A stretch of DNA of 6,228 bases from Asaia bogorensis (GTDB taxonomy: Bacteria; Pseudomonadota; Alphaproteobacteria; Acetobacterales; Acetobacteraceae). Below are positions 1 through 6,228 of this stretch, piece by piece. A program made the translations under genes and the position numbers. Under the pieces are notes generated by a model, which had not been told where the DNA came from, made no database searches, and was given only the letters and a program-made list of their open reading frames with translations. The stretch is from NCBI GenBank assembly GCA_945886995.1, contig CAMCZJ010000177.1:1-6228 (forward strand). The letters are read 5' to 3'. Numbering within the stretch: the stretch's first letter is position 1; each line of letters opens with the position of its first letter.

Positions 1-311
1 GGCGCCCAGATGCGATCAAACCAGCCCTTGAGCATGGCGGGCAGCCCATACCACCAGGTGGGATAGATCAGCAGCAACGCCTCAGCCCGTTGCAGCGCGG
101 CGACATGATCCGCGACATCCGGTGGATGGTTGGAAGGGTCCAGGTAGTCGCGATGCTCGGCATCGTTCAGTGCGGGCGAGAAGCCCTCCGCGTAAAGATC
201 ACGGCATTCCACTTGATGCCGGCCGGCTTCCAGCGCTTGTCGCGCTGTGTCGCGGAGCGCCGCCGAAAAACTCTCGGCCCGCGGATGGCAATGGATCAGC
301 AGCACCCGCAT
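1..311 (-). CDS. NAD(P)H oxidoreductase, flavodoxin-like fold (Flavodoxin_2 type), partial 3' end missing
   Basis: Reading the minus strand from the ATG at 311 gives 103 codons without a stop before the left edge. The protein begins MRVLLIHCHPRAESFSAALR, the first beta strand plus phosphate-binding loop typical of the KefF/MdaB/NQO1-like Flavodoxin_2 family (H-x-H-P-x-x-x-S-F). Residues about 81-99 read LLLIYPTWWYGLPAMLKGW followed by FDR, the family's second flavin-contacting block (P-x-W-W-x-x-P-A-x-L-K-G-W-x-D-R). Members bind FMN or FAD and transfer two electrons from NAD(P)H to quinones or similar acceptors in the cytoplasm. They are usually about 190-200 residues, so roughly half is visible. 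The start lies 9 bases after the stop of the upstream FAD oxidoreductase, with a weak AGG (322-320) in front, so it is probably the next gene of the same operon. It may recycle reduced flavin/quinone or reduce a pathway intermediate; the substrate is unknown. The family call is firm, the role is inference. Confidence 0.9.
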   Translation of the reverse strand, partial: MRVLLIHCHPRAESFSAALRDTARQALEAGRHQVECRDLYAEGFSPALNDAEHRDYLDPSNHPPDVADHVAALQRAEALLLIYPTWWYGLPAMLKGWFDRIWA

Positions 312-320
312 GGTGGTGAC

Positions 321-1742
321 CTAATCCAGCTTTTCCTCAATTTCCGGCGCATCCGGGTCGCCATACATATAATGCGTGCGCGGGCGATCGGGCGACCATT
401 CCGGATCATCCCAGGCGAGCATCTTGCCGGGATTGAGCAGACCGAGCGGATCAGCTTCCTTCTTGAAGGCCAATTGCCGCGCATCCACACGCTTCATGCC
501 GCCTTCTTCAAGCGAAAACGCATGCGGGTTGAAGACCGGGCAGCCATTGGCTTCATGAATGCGAATGATCTCTGCCAAGCGTTCTTCGCTGGTATAGCGC
601 ACCAATTGCAGGCCGAAGCAGGTGACATGCCCACCGAAGCGCACGAATTCCAAATGCATCGGCACCTCATCACCGAACAGCGCCGCCATCTTTTCCACCA
701 AAGCCATGTGGCCCGGCGGCGGGAATAGTGTTTGCAAATAGGTGATGCCGCGATCAAGCTTTAGCGCCTGCAGCGTGGTGTGATTCCAGGAATGTTCGTA
801 AAGCGGCACTGCCGCTTCTTCCGTGGGGCAGCGATAGATTTCCGCTTGTGTGGCGCCGTGCTTTGCTTTCAGCGCTTCAAAAGCTTCCAGGAAGGGGGCT
901 GCGATCATCAGCAGCGCAACACTCATGCCCGAAGGAATGCGCCCTTCGAAATGACGGAAATATTGCTGCGGTACGGGTGCGGCCACTACGGTCGCGAGCT
1001 TCTTCACAATGCCATCAGCCAGCGTGACAGCTTCCGCAAAGCGCGCTGCTTCCATGAAGCTTGGGAAGGCCATCATCACATCCACCCAATCATAGGCGGG
1101 GGCGAGTGGCATTTCCACTTCGGTAATGATGCCATTGGTGCCATAGGCGTGATTGGCTTTTTCAATCTCCCCACCACGCAATTCCAGAATGCGCGGCGTT
1201 TCTTCCATGGTGATGACGCGCAACCCCAGCACATTGCCCGGTTCGCGGAAGGACCCCCACATGCAGGAACCCGCCCCTGCCGAACCGCCAGCGACAAAGC
1301 CACCAATGGTCGCGGTGCGCTTCGTTGAAGGATGAAAGCGCAATTCACCGCCCACTTGCTGGCGCGTTTGTTCATCAAGCGCGATCAACTTGGCGCCGGC
1401 CTGTGCGCGCATGATGCCGGGTTTGGCCCACAGCAGCTTATCAAGCGCCGAGACATCCAACACCACACCACCATGCAGCGGCATGGCCTGGCCGTAATTG
1501 CCGGTGCCGGCGCCACGCGGTGTCACCGGAATGCGCCGCGCATGGCAGGCCGCCAGAATGCGCACCACATCAGCCTCATCACGCGCTTCGGCCACCACAT
1601 CCGCACTTACGCCATTCAATTGGCGTTTCAGCACGGGGCTATACCAGAAAAAGTCGCGGCTGCGTTGGCGTACCAGCGCGGCATCCGTCACCCAGCGAAT
1701 ATCGGGCAGGGAGGCCATCAGGCCAGCAACATCATGCGTCAT
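321..1742 (-). CDS. FAD-binding oxidoreductase (FAD_binding_4/VAO type), second paralogue
   Basis: A 473-residue protein starting MTHDVAGLMASLPDIRW. The N-terminal PCMH-type FAD domain spans about residues 45-215. It holds the pyrophosphate loop PRGAGTGNYGQ (75-85), GGVVLD (91-96), the PSTKRTATIGGFVAGG block (138-153) and YGTNGIIT (200-207). The C-terminal half carries WNHTTLQ (319-325), VRFGG (367-371) and ends in DPLGLLNPGKM (431-441), the classic end of FAD-linked oxidases. Such enzymes oxidise hydroxy-acids, alcohols or amines with FAD; no histidine is seen in the loop where covalent-FAD members have one, so FAD is probably non-covalent. It starts inside the last codons of the upstream paralogue (ATGA overlap), pointing to translational coupling, and only a weak purine stretch precedes the ATG. 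Compared with that paralogue it has an extra C-terminal tail of about 20 residues, rich in D/E/P/Y. No Fe-S or transmembrane segment is evident. Substrate not recognisable. Confidence 0.93.
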   Translation of the reverse strand: MTHDVAGLMASLPDIRWVTDAALVRQRSRDFFWYSPVLKRQLNGVSADVVAEARDEADVVRILAACHARRIPVTPRGAGTGNYGQAMPLHGGVVLDVSALDKLLWAKPGIMRAQAGAKLIALDEQTRQQVGGELRFHPSTKRTATIGGFVAGGSAGAGSCMWGSFREPGNVLGLRVITMEETPRILELRGGEIEKANHAYGTNGIITEVEMPLAPAYDWVDVMMAFPSFMEAARFAEAVTLADGIVKKLATVVAAPVPQQYFRHFEGRIPSGMSVALLMIAAPFLEAFEALKAKHGATQAEIYRCPTEEAAVPLYEHSWNHTTLQALKLDRGITYLQTLFPPPGHMALVEKMAALFGDEVPMHLEFVRFGGHVTCFGLQLVRYTSEERLAEIIRIHEANGCPVFNPHAFSLEEGGMKRVDARQLAFKKEADPLGLLNPGKMLAWDDPEWSPDRPRTHYMYGDPDAPEIEEKLD

Positions 1743-3100
1743 GCGGCGTCACTTTCTGGTTCATCGAAGCTTTTCATTTTACCAGGATTGAACAGGCCCA
1801 GCGGATCAACGCGGCGCTTGAAACCAAGCTGATCCCCCGGCACGCGGCGATAGCCGGAGCCTTCTTCAATGGTGAAGACATGCGGATTGGCAATGCCAGC
1901 CCCCACCGCTTCAAAGCCCGCCATGATTTCGGCAAGCCGCACATCATCTTTCCAGCGAATGACCGGCAGGGCGGTCATGGTGGTGCGCCCGCCGAAGCGC
2001 ACGCATTCCGTGTGCATCCAAACCTCATCCGGGAAGGCAGCGCGCACCTTCTCAACTGATTCCAAGGTGCCTTCAAAGGGAAAACGGCATTGCAGATAGG
2101 TCACGCCACGATCGCGCTTCAGCACCTGCAGCGTGGTGTGGTTCCAGCAATATTCGTAAAAAGGCGTCGCTTCCGGATCGCGTTCCGCAGCGACGGTATC
2201 CTGATCCGCGACAATCCGCCCGCCATGTTCCCGCGCCATATCGCGTAGCGCGACAAGGCCAGAAGGTGCCACCATCACCAAAGCCAGCGCATGATCCGCC
2301 GGCACTACATCCGCAATGGCACGGAAGAAGGGCGGCAGGCGCGAGTCAAAAACAGCGCACATTTTCTTGGCGATGCCATCAGCGAAAGCGAGCGCCAGTG
2401 CAAAACGCCCAGCCGCGGCGAAATCTGAAAACACCACCGCAATATCGCGCCAATCCTGCGCCGGCGTCAGCGGCAGCCGCACGCGCGTAATCACGCCCGT
2501 CGTGCCATAGGTGCGATTGACTGGATTGGCGTCATCACCTTCCAGATCAAGCAGTGCGGGCGGGTCCTGCAATGTCGCTACACGCACGCCGAGCAAATTG
2601 CCGCGTTCACGCATGGTGCCATGGCTGATGCCGCCAACGCCCGCTCCGCCGCCGGCGACAAAACCTGCAATGGTCGCCGTGCGTTTGGTGCTGGGCCAAA
2701 GCCGCAATTCCCAACCGCGTTCGCGCGCCCAAAGGTCCAGATCAATCATGCGCGCACCGGCTTCGGCTTCAAGCACGCCATCCTTCAATGCGATGGGCGC
2801 TGTCATGGCCGTGGTATCCAGCACGGCGCCGCCGTTCAGTGGCACGCATTGCCCATAATTGCCTGTCGCACCACCGCGCACCGTAATCGGCACGCCATGG
2901 CGGCGCGCAGCGTTCAGGATGCGCATTACCTCATCTTCGTTTTGCGGACGCAGCCAGATATCGGCGCGCTTGCCATCCAATTGGCGCTTCAGGATGGGGC
3001 TATACCAATAGAAGTCGCGGCTTTTCTGGCGCAGCAGCGCGGCCTCGGTGGATTGTTCAAGCCCGGCCAATTCGCCGGTGAAGCCAGCGATATCAGGCAT
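1739..3100 (-). CDS. FAD-binding oxidoreductase (FAD_binding_4/VAO type), first paralogue
   Basis: A 453-residue protein beginning MPDIAGFTGELAGLEQ. The open frame continues upstream to 3289, but the ATG at 3100 is preferred: a GAGGAA Shine-Dalgarno sits 10 bases before it (3116-3111), the N-terminus then matches the length of the downstream paralogue, and the longer version would read through the creatininase gene in another frame. An ATG at 3118 is a second candidate. FAD-domain landmarks are the loop VRGGATGNYGQ (74-84), GGAVLD (90-95), EAEAG (111-115), PSTKRTATIAGFVAGGGAG (136-154) and YGTTGVIT (198-205). The C-terminal part has WNHTTLQ (319-325), VRFGG (367-371), NPHVF (405-409) and DPLGLFNPGKM (432-442). 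The ATG overlaps the creatininase stop by 8 bases and its own stop overlaps the next start by 4. It may form a two-gene pair with the downstream copy, as heteromer or sequential enzymes. Cytoplasmic, no signal peptide. Substrate unknown. Confidence 0.93.
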   Translation of the reverse strand: MPDIAGFTGELAGLEQSTEAALLRQKSRDFYWYSPILKRQLDGKRADIWLRPQNEDEVMRILNAARRHGVPITVRGGATGNYGQCVPLNGGAVLDTTAMTAPIALKDGVLEAEAGARMIDLDLWARERGWELRLWPSTKRTATIAGFVAGGGAGVGGISHGTMRERGNLLGVRVATLQDPPALLDLEGDDANPVNRTYGTTGVITRVRLPLTPAQDWRDIAVVFSDFAAAGRFALALAFADGIAKKMCAVFDSRLPPFFRAIADVVPADHALALVMVAPSGLVALRDMAREHGGRIVADQDTVAAERDPEATPFYEYCWNHTTLQVLKRDRGVTYLQCRFPFEGTLESVEKVRAAFPDEVWMHTECVRFGGRTTMTALPVIRWKDDVRLAEIMAGFEAVGAGIANPHVFTIEEGSGYRRVPGDQLGFKRRVDPLGLFNPGKMKSFDEPESDAA

Positions 3101-3908
3101 CGGGATTGGGTTCCTCATCGAGCCACATGGAAACATCCATGCCGGCCACCTGCTGCCAAAGCGCTGCCATGCGTTGCGCGGCGTGATCCAGCAATGCTTC
3201 ACCAATTCCCACCGTGGCGGCGGCAGCATTACCCACCGCACCCGCCGGCCCAAGATCCTGCGCCTGCCAGGCCGGCGGCGCGCCAGCATCCGGCGCCATG
3301 CTTGGCGTGTCCGCCGAAACGCCCTGCCAACGGCTGACGAAATTGCGCGCCTTATCCATCCGCACCAGATCAGGCCGCAGCGCCAGCATCACCGCCGTTT
3401 CATCGCGCCCGGCATGAATGCCAAAGCGTGCTTCCACCGGGTCTCGCAATGCCTCCGGCTTGCCCATGCGCGCCCACATGGCATTCACCACGAAAAGCTC
3501 ATGCTGAATGCGCAACCGCCGCGCCGCGATATCAAGCGCCGAGACATTGCCGCCATGGCTGTTCAAAAACACCAAGCGCTTCACGCCCGCGCGCGCAACA
3601 GATGCGCCAATATCACAGACCAGCGCCATCAGGGTTTCCGCGCTGGTGGTGATGGTGCCGGGAAAGCGCAAATGCTCCACCGAAAGCGCAACGGCTTGCG
3701 TTGGCAACACCAGCACGGGCAGATCATCCGGGATCACCTTCAGTGTGCGCGCAACAATGCCCTGATTGATCGCGGTATCCACCGCCACCGGCAGATGCGG
3801 CCCGTGCTGTTCAATGGCACCCACCGGCAGCACCGCAACCGTATTGGCGGGAAGGGCGCGAAAATCTGGCCAGGTGAGGTCCTGCCAGAAACGGCTTGGA
3901 AGGGGCAT
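3093..3908 (-). CDS. Creatininase-family metal-dependent amidohydrolase
   Basis: A 271-residue protein, a normal length for the creatininase/creatinine amidohydrolase family (240-270). The metal-site motifs are intact: PVGAIEQHGPHLPVAVDT (residues 28-45) supplies E33, H35 and D44, matching Glu34/His36/Asp45 of Pseudomonas creatininase; NSHGGN (116-121) supplies H118; HAGRDET (165-171) supplies the later acidic residue E170. EHLRFPGT (78-85) is another family signature. Members use two divalent metals to open cyclic amides or cut amide/peptide bonds (creatinine, formamidopyrimidines, MftE peptide cleavage), so the likely act here is amide or lactam hydrolysis. The NSHGGN form, rather than NGHYEN of true creatininase, argues against creatinine as the substrate. 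It follows the CoA-transferase after 76 bases and overlaps the first FAD oxidoreductase by 8 bases, implying joint expression with the oxidases. AAAGG (3924-3920) is a modest ribosome binding site with a long 11-base spacer. Confidence 0.95.
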   Translation of the reverse strand: MPLPSRFWQDLTWPDFRALPANTVAVLPVGAIEQHGPHLPVAVDTAINQGIVARTLKVIPDDLPVLVLPTQAVALSVEHLRFPGTITTSAETLMALVCDIGASVARAGVKRLVFLNSHGGNVSALDIAARRLRIQHELFVVNAMWARMGKPEALRDPVEARFGIHAGRDETAVMLALRPDLVRMDKARNFVSRWQGVSADTPSMAPDAGAPPAWQAQDLGPAGAVGNAAAATVGIGEALLDHAAQRMAALWQQVAGMDVSMWLDEEPNPDA

Positions 3909-3952
3909 GGGGGATTCTGCCTTTACTGCTGCTGCAAGGCTGGTATCGCGAT

Positions 3953-3983
3953 GCCCCCTCAGAGTCCAGGGTGTTCAGGGGGC
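3953..3983 (-). terminator. GC-rich hairpin after the CoA-transferase stop (possible weak terminator or processing stem)
   Basis: On the minus strand, one base after the TGA of the CoA-transferase, GCCCCCT (3983-3977) can pair perfectly with AGGGGGC (3959-3953), leaving a 17-base loop. The stem is 7 bp, six of them G:C. No run of T follows, so it is not a canonical intrinsic terminator. It could be a leaky terminator, a stabilising 3' stem that allows different expression of the two halves of the operon, or a chance structure in GC-rich DNA. It is the only structure I can support in the 76-base spacer before the creatininase gene. Confidence 0.3.
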
Positions 3984-3984
3984 C

Positions 3985-5121
3985 TCAAGGGCGGCCCAAA
4001 ATCTCAGGATTATGTTGCCCGATGCGCGGCGCCGGGCGGCGAGACAGTGGGCGGCGCCGATTGAAGGAAATCGGCAAACCGACCACGCGCGGGCCACCTT
4101 CTGGCAGGCATTGCATCATGTTCATGGCTGCGAATTGCGGGCTTGCCGCAAGCTCCGCAATGTCATTCACCGGGCCGCTCGGCACTCCAGCATCTTCCAG
4201 CGCGGCCAGCCAATGATCGCGCGGCTGCAGGCGCAGCGCTTCCGCAATCAAAGGCAAAAGCACTGTCTTGTTGCGCACGCGCGCGGGGCCGGTCGCGAAG
4301 CGTGGATCACTCGCCCATTCCGGGTGGCCGAGCACCTTCGCACAACGCGCCCAAAGCCTGTCATTGCCGGCAGCGAGGCAAAGTGGCCGATCGGCGGTGT
4401 CAAACACCTGATAGGGCACAATCACTGCGCCGCCCGTGCCGTGGCGCTTCGGGATATCGCCGCTCGCCACGTGATTATTCACATGGCCTTCCACCCAATG
4501 CACCGCGCTTTCGAAAAGCGATGTATCCACAAGGCAGCCTTGCCCCGTACGATCCCGCTGGCGCAAAGCGGCCAAGGCACCGATCACGCAGAACATGCCC
4601 GTCGCCTTGTCATTGATCGAAGCGCCGCAAAAAGTCGGCGGGTCTTCCGGCCTGCCCGTGACAGACATCATGGCGCCATAGGCTTGCAGCAGCGGATCAA
4701 AGCCGGGTTTAAGGCGCATCGGCCCTTCATGGCCAAAGGCCCAGATGGAACAATAAACCAGTCGCGGATGGCGCTTCAGCATGGCATCCGGCCCAATGCC
4801 GATTTCATCCACCACGCCGGGGCGTAGATTCTGAATCAGCACATCGGCAGTCTCCACCAGTTTGTGCAGGGCTTCAACATCTTCTGGCTTTTTTAGATCA
4901 AGCGTGATGGAACGCTTATTGCGATTCTGACCATGGAAATAGAGCGAGGTTTCGCCATCTGGTCCGAAGGGCGGCCCCCAGGCGCGCGCATCATCGCCGC
5001 CATCAGGCTTTTCCACCTTGATCACATCGGCACCCATATCGGCCAGGATCACGCCGGCGAGTGGCCCGGCCAAAGCCTGGCCCACTTCAATCACGCGCAT
5101 GCCGTGCAGCGGCAATTCCAT
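3985..5121 (-). CDS. CaiB/BaiF (class III) CoA-transferase
   Basis: A complete 378-residue protein, slightly short of the 380-430 usual for the family. The N-terminal Rossmann-like part reads LPLHGMRVIEVGQALAGPLAG (about 3-23), then LADMGADVIKVEKPDGGD (26-43), the family's CoA-binding opening. NRNKRSITLDLK (66-77) and ADVLIQNLRPG (92-102) follow, then GFDPLLQAYGAMMSVTG (140-156) and the active-site segment INDKATGM (169-176). D171 in that segment corresponds to the catalytic aspartate (Asp169 in Oxalobacter formyl-CoA transferase) that forms the acyl-enzyme anhydride. The enzyme moves CoA from an acyl-CoA to a free carboxylate in the cytoplasm; donor and acceptor cannot be told. It is the second gene in the block, 18 bases after the GMC oxidoreductase, suggesting it activates a carboxylic acid made or processed by its neighbours. 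Related possibilities are alpha-methylacyl-CoA racemase-like or succinyl-CoA-dependent members; the sequence alone does not separate these. Confidence 0.95.
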   Translation of the reverse strand: MELPLHGMRVIEVGQALAGPLAGVILADMGADVIKVEKPDGGDDARAWGPPFGPDGETSLYFHGQNRNKRSITLDLKKPEDVEALHKLVETADVLIQNLRPGVVDEIGIGPDAMLKRHPRLVYCSIWAFGHEGPMRLKPGFDPLLQAYGAMMSVTGRPEDPPTFCGASINDKATGMFCVIGALAALRQRDRTGQGCLVDTSLFESAVHWVEGHVNNHVASGDIPKRHGTGGAVIVPYQVFDTADRPLCLAAGNDRLWARCAKVLGHPEWASDPRFATGPARVRNKTVLLPLIAEALRLQPRDHWLAALEDAGVPSGPVNDIAELAASPQFAAMNMMQCLPEGGPRVVGLPISFNRRRPLSRRPAPRIGQHNPEILGRP

Positions 5122-5129
5122 TGTCGTTT

Positions 5130-5134
5130 CCTCC
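5130..5134 (-). promoter_or_regulatory. Strong ribosome binding site of the CoA-transferase
   Basis: In the 18-base gap between the GMC stop (TAA, 5142-5140) and the CoA-transferase ATG (5121-5119), the minus strand reads CTCCGGAGGAAACGACAATG. The GGAGG is a near-perfect anti-SD match with a spacer of 8 bases. It is the best ribosome binding site in the window and fixes the start of the gene; the other internal genes rely on weaker sites and overlaps. Confidence 0.8.
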
Positions 5135-5139
5135 GGAGT

Positions 5140-6228
5140 TTAGAGCATGGCTTCCATCGGCGGGCGGCCACGGATGAAATCCGATGCCTTTTCCGCAATC
5201 ATCATGGTGGTGGCGTAGGTATTGGCCGAGGTCATGTTCGGCATCACCGAAGCATCCACCACGCGCAAGCCTTCCAGCCCATGTACGCGGAGCCGATCAT
5301 CCACCACAGCAGTTGGGTCCGTATTCGGCCCCATGCGCGCCGTGCCGATCAAATGATAGGTGGTGGACCCGTTGCGTCGCGCAAAATCCATCAGCTCATC
5401 ATCGGAATCCAGATGCGGGCCGGGCAGGGTTTCGGCTTCCAGGAAGGGGCTGAGTTCCGGCGCATTCAGCAACCGCCGGATCAGCCGAATGCCGCCCAGA
5501 TGCACGCGCCGATCCATGGGATCAGACAGATAATTCGGCTGAATTTCAGGATCATCAAACACATCAGCGGTCTTCGCGCGGACCCAGCCGATGCTTTCTG
5601 GCCGATGCTGCCAGGCGCCGGCGGTCACACCCGGATAATCATCCAGCACATAGACCTTGCCTTCCGCATAGGACCCCGGCGTGAAGACGCATTGAAGATC
5701 GGGCTGATCCAGCCCTTCAAAGGATTTCCAGAAAACATAGACATGGGAGGGCACGGTGGCAAGGATGGAAGGCCGCCCCATCGCCCAGCGCGCCACCTGG
5801 CCCGCCAGCTTCACGCCGCGCGCCAATTCATTGAGCGTAGTGACACCAGGCTTGGCGCGCATCACTACGCGCGTTGCGTAATGGTCGCGGAAATTCTCGC
5901 CCACGCCGCGCAATTCATGCAGCACGGGCACGCCAAGCTTTTGCAATAGCCAGCCGGGACCAATGCCGGAAACCTGCAACAGCCGCGCGGTATTGGCTGT
6001 ACCGGCGGAGATGATCACTTCTCGCCTGGCGCGCACTTCGCGGGGTGTGCCGCCGCGCTGGTTCAGATAGCGCACACCAACCGCGCGCTTGCCTTCCAGA
6101 ATAATGCCGCAGGCGCGCGCATTGGTGCGCACATCAAGTGTCTTGCGCGCCATGGCGGGGTGCAGAAAGCCGCGCGCGGCGGAGATGCGCCGGCCGCGTT
6201 GAATGGCGCGCTGGAAATAACCAACACC
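5140..6228 (-). CDS. GMC-family FAD-dependent oxidoreductase (choline dehydrogenase-like), partial, N-terminus outside window
   Basis: The minus-strand frame is open from the right edge to a TAA at 5142-5140, giving 362 visible residues. An internal ATG at 6153 is not the start, because the 25 codons before it encode GVGYFQRAIQRGRRISAARG and FLHPA, the well-known mid-protein GMC block. About 170-190 residues, including the GxGxxG dinucleotide-binding motif, lie beyond the edge. Visible landmarks are the GMC signature 2 SAGTANTARLLQVSGIGP (encoded near 6006-5953), GVGENFRDH, and the C-terminal active site. The catalytic histidine is in YHLIGTARMG (codon 5355-5353). The partner asparagine is in SANTYATT (codon 5223-5221), 44 residues later, the same spacing as His466/Asn510 of choline oxidase. 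Members oxidise alcohols to aldehydes, passing electrons to O2, quinone or another acceptor. It is the first visible gene of the block, 18 bases before the CoA-transferase. Substrate unknown; a choline-specific role is not supported by any betaine gene nearby. Confidence 0.95.
   Translation of the reverse strand, partial: GVGYFQRAIQRGRRISAARGFLHPAMARKTLDVRTNARACGIILEGKRAVGVRYLNQRGGTPREVRARREVIISAGTANTARLLQVSGIGPGWLLQKLGVPVLHELRGVGENFRDHYATRVVMRAKPGVTTLNELARGVKLAGQVARWAMGRPSILATVPSHVYVFWKSFEGLDQPDLQCVFTPGSYAEGKVYVLDDYPGVTAGAWQHRPESIGWVRAKTADVFDDPEIQPNYLSDPMDRRVHLGGIRLIRRLLNAPELSPFLEAETLPGPHLDSDDELMDFARRNGSTTYHLIGTARMGPNTDPTAVVDDRLRVHGLEGLRVVDASVMPNMTSANTYATTMMIAEKASDFIRGRPPMEAML

Noticed and set aside
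321..3100. Glycolate oxidase GlcD/GlcE pair
   Set aside because: Both proteins have the FAD domain and similar full length of about 450-470 residues, but there is no GlcF-like Fe-S subunit adjacent and the shared WNHTTLQ block is not one I associate with GlcD/GlcE.
3101..3289. Upstream extension of the first FAD oxidoreductase to an ATG at 3289
   Set aside because: The added 63 residues are Arg/Trp/Pro-rich, lie wholly within the creatininase gene, and have no match in the paralogue; the ATG at 3100 has a good ribosome binding site.
3048..4064. Long plus-strand open frame of 338 codons opposite the creatininase gene
   Set aside because: Its product is a His/Arg/Gln-rich, motif-free sequence, typical of an antisense shadow in GC-rich DNA; the minus-strand gene has intact catalytic motifs.
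3766..4827. Plus-strand open frame of 353 codons opposite the CoA-transferase
   Set aside because: Shadow of the CoA-transferase; product has no family motifs and an implausible Arg/His/Ala composition.
4933..5949. Plus-strand open frame of 338 codons opposite the GMC and CoA-transferase genes
   Set aside because: Low-complexity His/Ile/Arg-rich composition, no recognisable domain, and it spans two well-supported minus-strand genes.
5140..6153. ATG at 6153 as the start of the GMC gene
   Set aside because: Conserved GMC residues continue in frame upstream of it to the window edge, so the true start is outside.
3093..6228. Mycofactocin-type cluster, because a GMC oxidoreductase (MftG-like) and a creatininase homologue (MftE-like) are close together
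   Set aside because: No precursor peptide (MftA), RRE protein (MftB) or radical SAM enzyme (MftC) is in the window, and the intervening gene is a CoA-transferase. Only flanking sequence could revive the idea.

Overview
The window is a single co-directional block of six protein-coding genes, all on the minus strand, so transcription runs from the right edge to the left edge. Base composition is GC-rich (roughly 60% by eye) and genes are tightly packed. Protein flavour (CaiB/BaiF CoA-transferase, GMC oxidoreductase, creatininase-family hydrolase, FAD-binding_4 oxidases) points to a metabolically versatile alphaproteobacterium, most likely Acetobacteraceae/Rhodospirillales such as a Roseomonas relative. 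The taxonomic call is inference from style and gene content; there is no marker gene here.

Layout in transcription order: (1) 6228-5140, C-terminal two thirds of a GMC-family flavoprotein oxidoreductase, entering from beyond the right edge; (2) 5121-3985, a complete class III (CaiB/BaiF/formyl-CoA transferase type) CoA-transferase, 18 bases after gene 1 with an excellent Shine-Dalgarno; (3) a 76-base spacer with a GC-rich hairpin just after the stop; (4) 3908-3093, a creatininase-family metallo-amidohydrolase; (5) 3100-1739, an FAD-binding_4 (VAO-type) oxidoreductase, overlapping gene 4 by 8 bases; (6) 1742-321, a second FAD-binding_4 oxidoreductase clearly paralogous to the first, overlapping it by 4 bases (ATGA); (7) 311-1, the N-terminal half of a flavodoxin-fold NAD(P)H oxidoreductase that runs off the left edge.

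The short gaps and start/stop overlaps argue for one transcript, or two if the 3909-3984 spacer holds a break. The content reads as a catabolic module: flavin-dependent oxidation of an alcohol (GMC), activation of a carboxylate as a CoA thioester (CoA-transferase), hydrolysis of an amide-like bond (creatininase fold), two FAD oxidoreductases that may act as a pair, and a flavodoxin-like NAD(P)H reductase. The substrate cannot be read from the sequence. The most noteworthy item is the translationally coupled tandem of paralogous FAD enzymes next to a creatininase homologue. No RNA genes, mobile elements, CRISPR arrays, or convincing promoters were seen.
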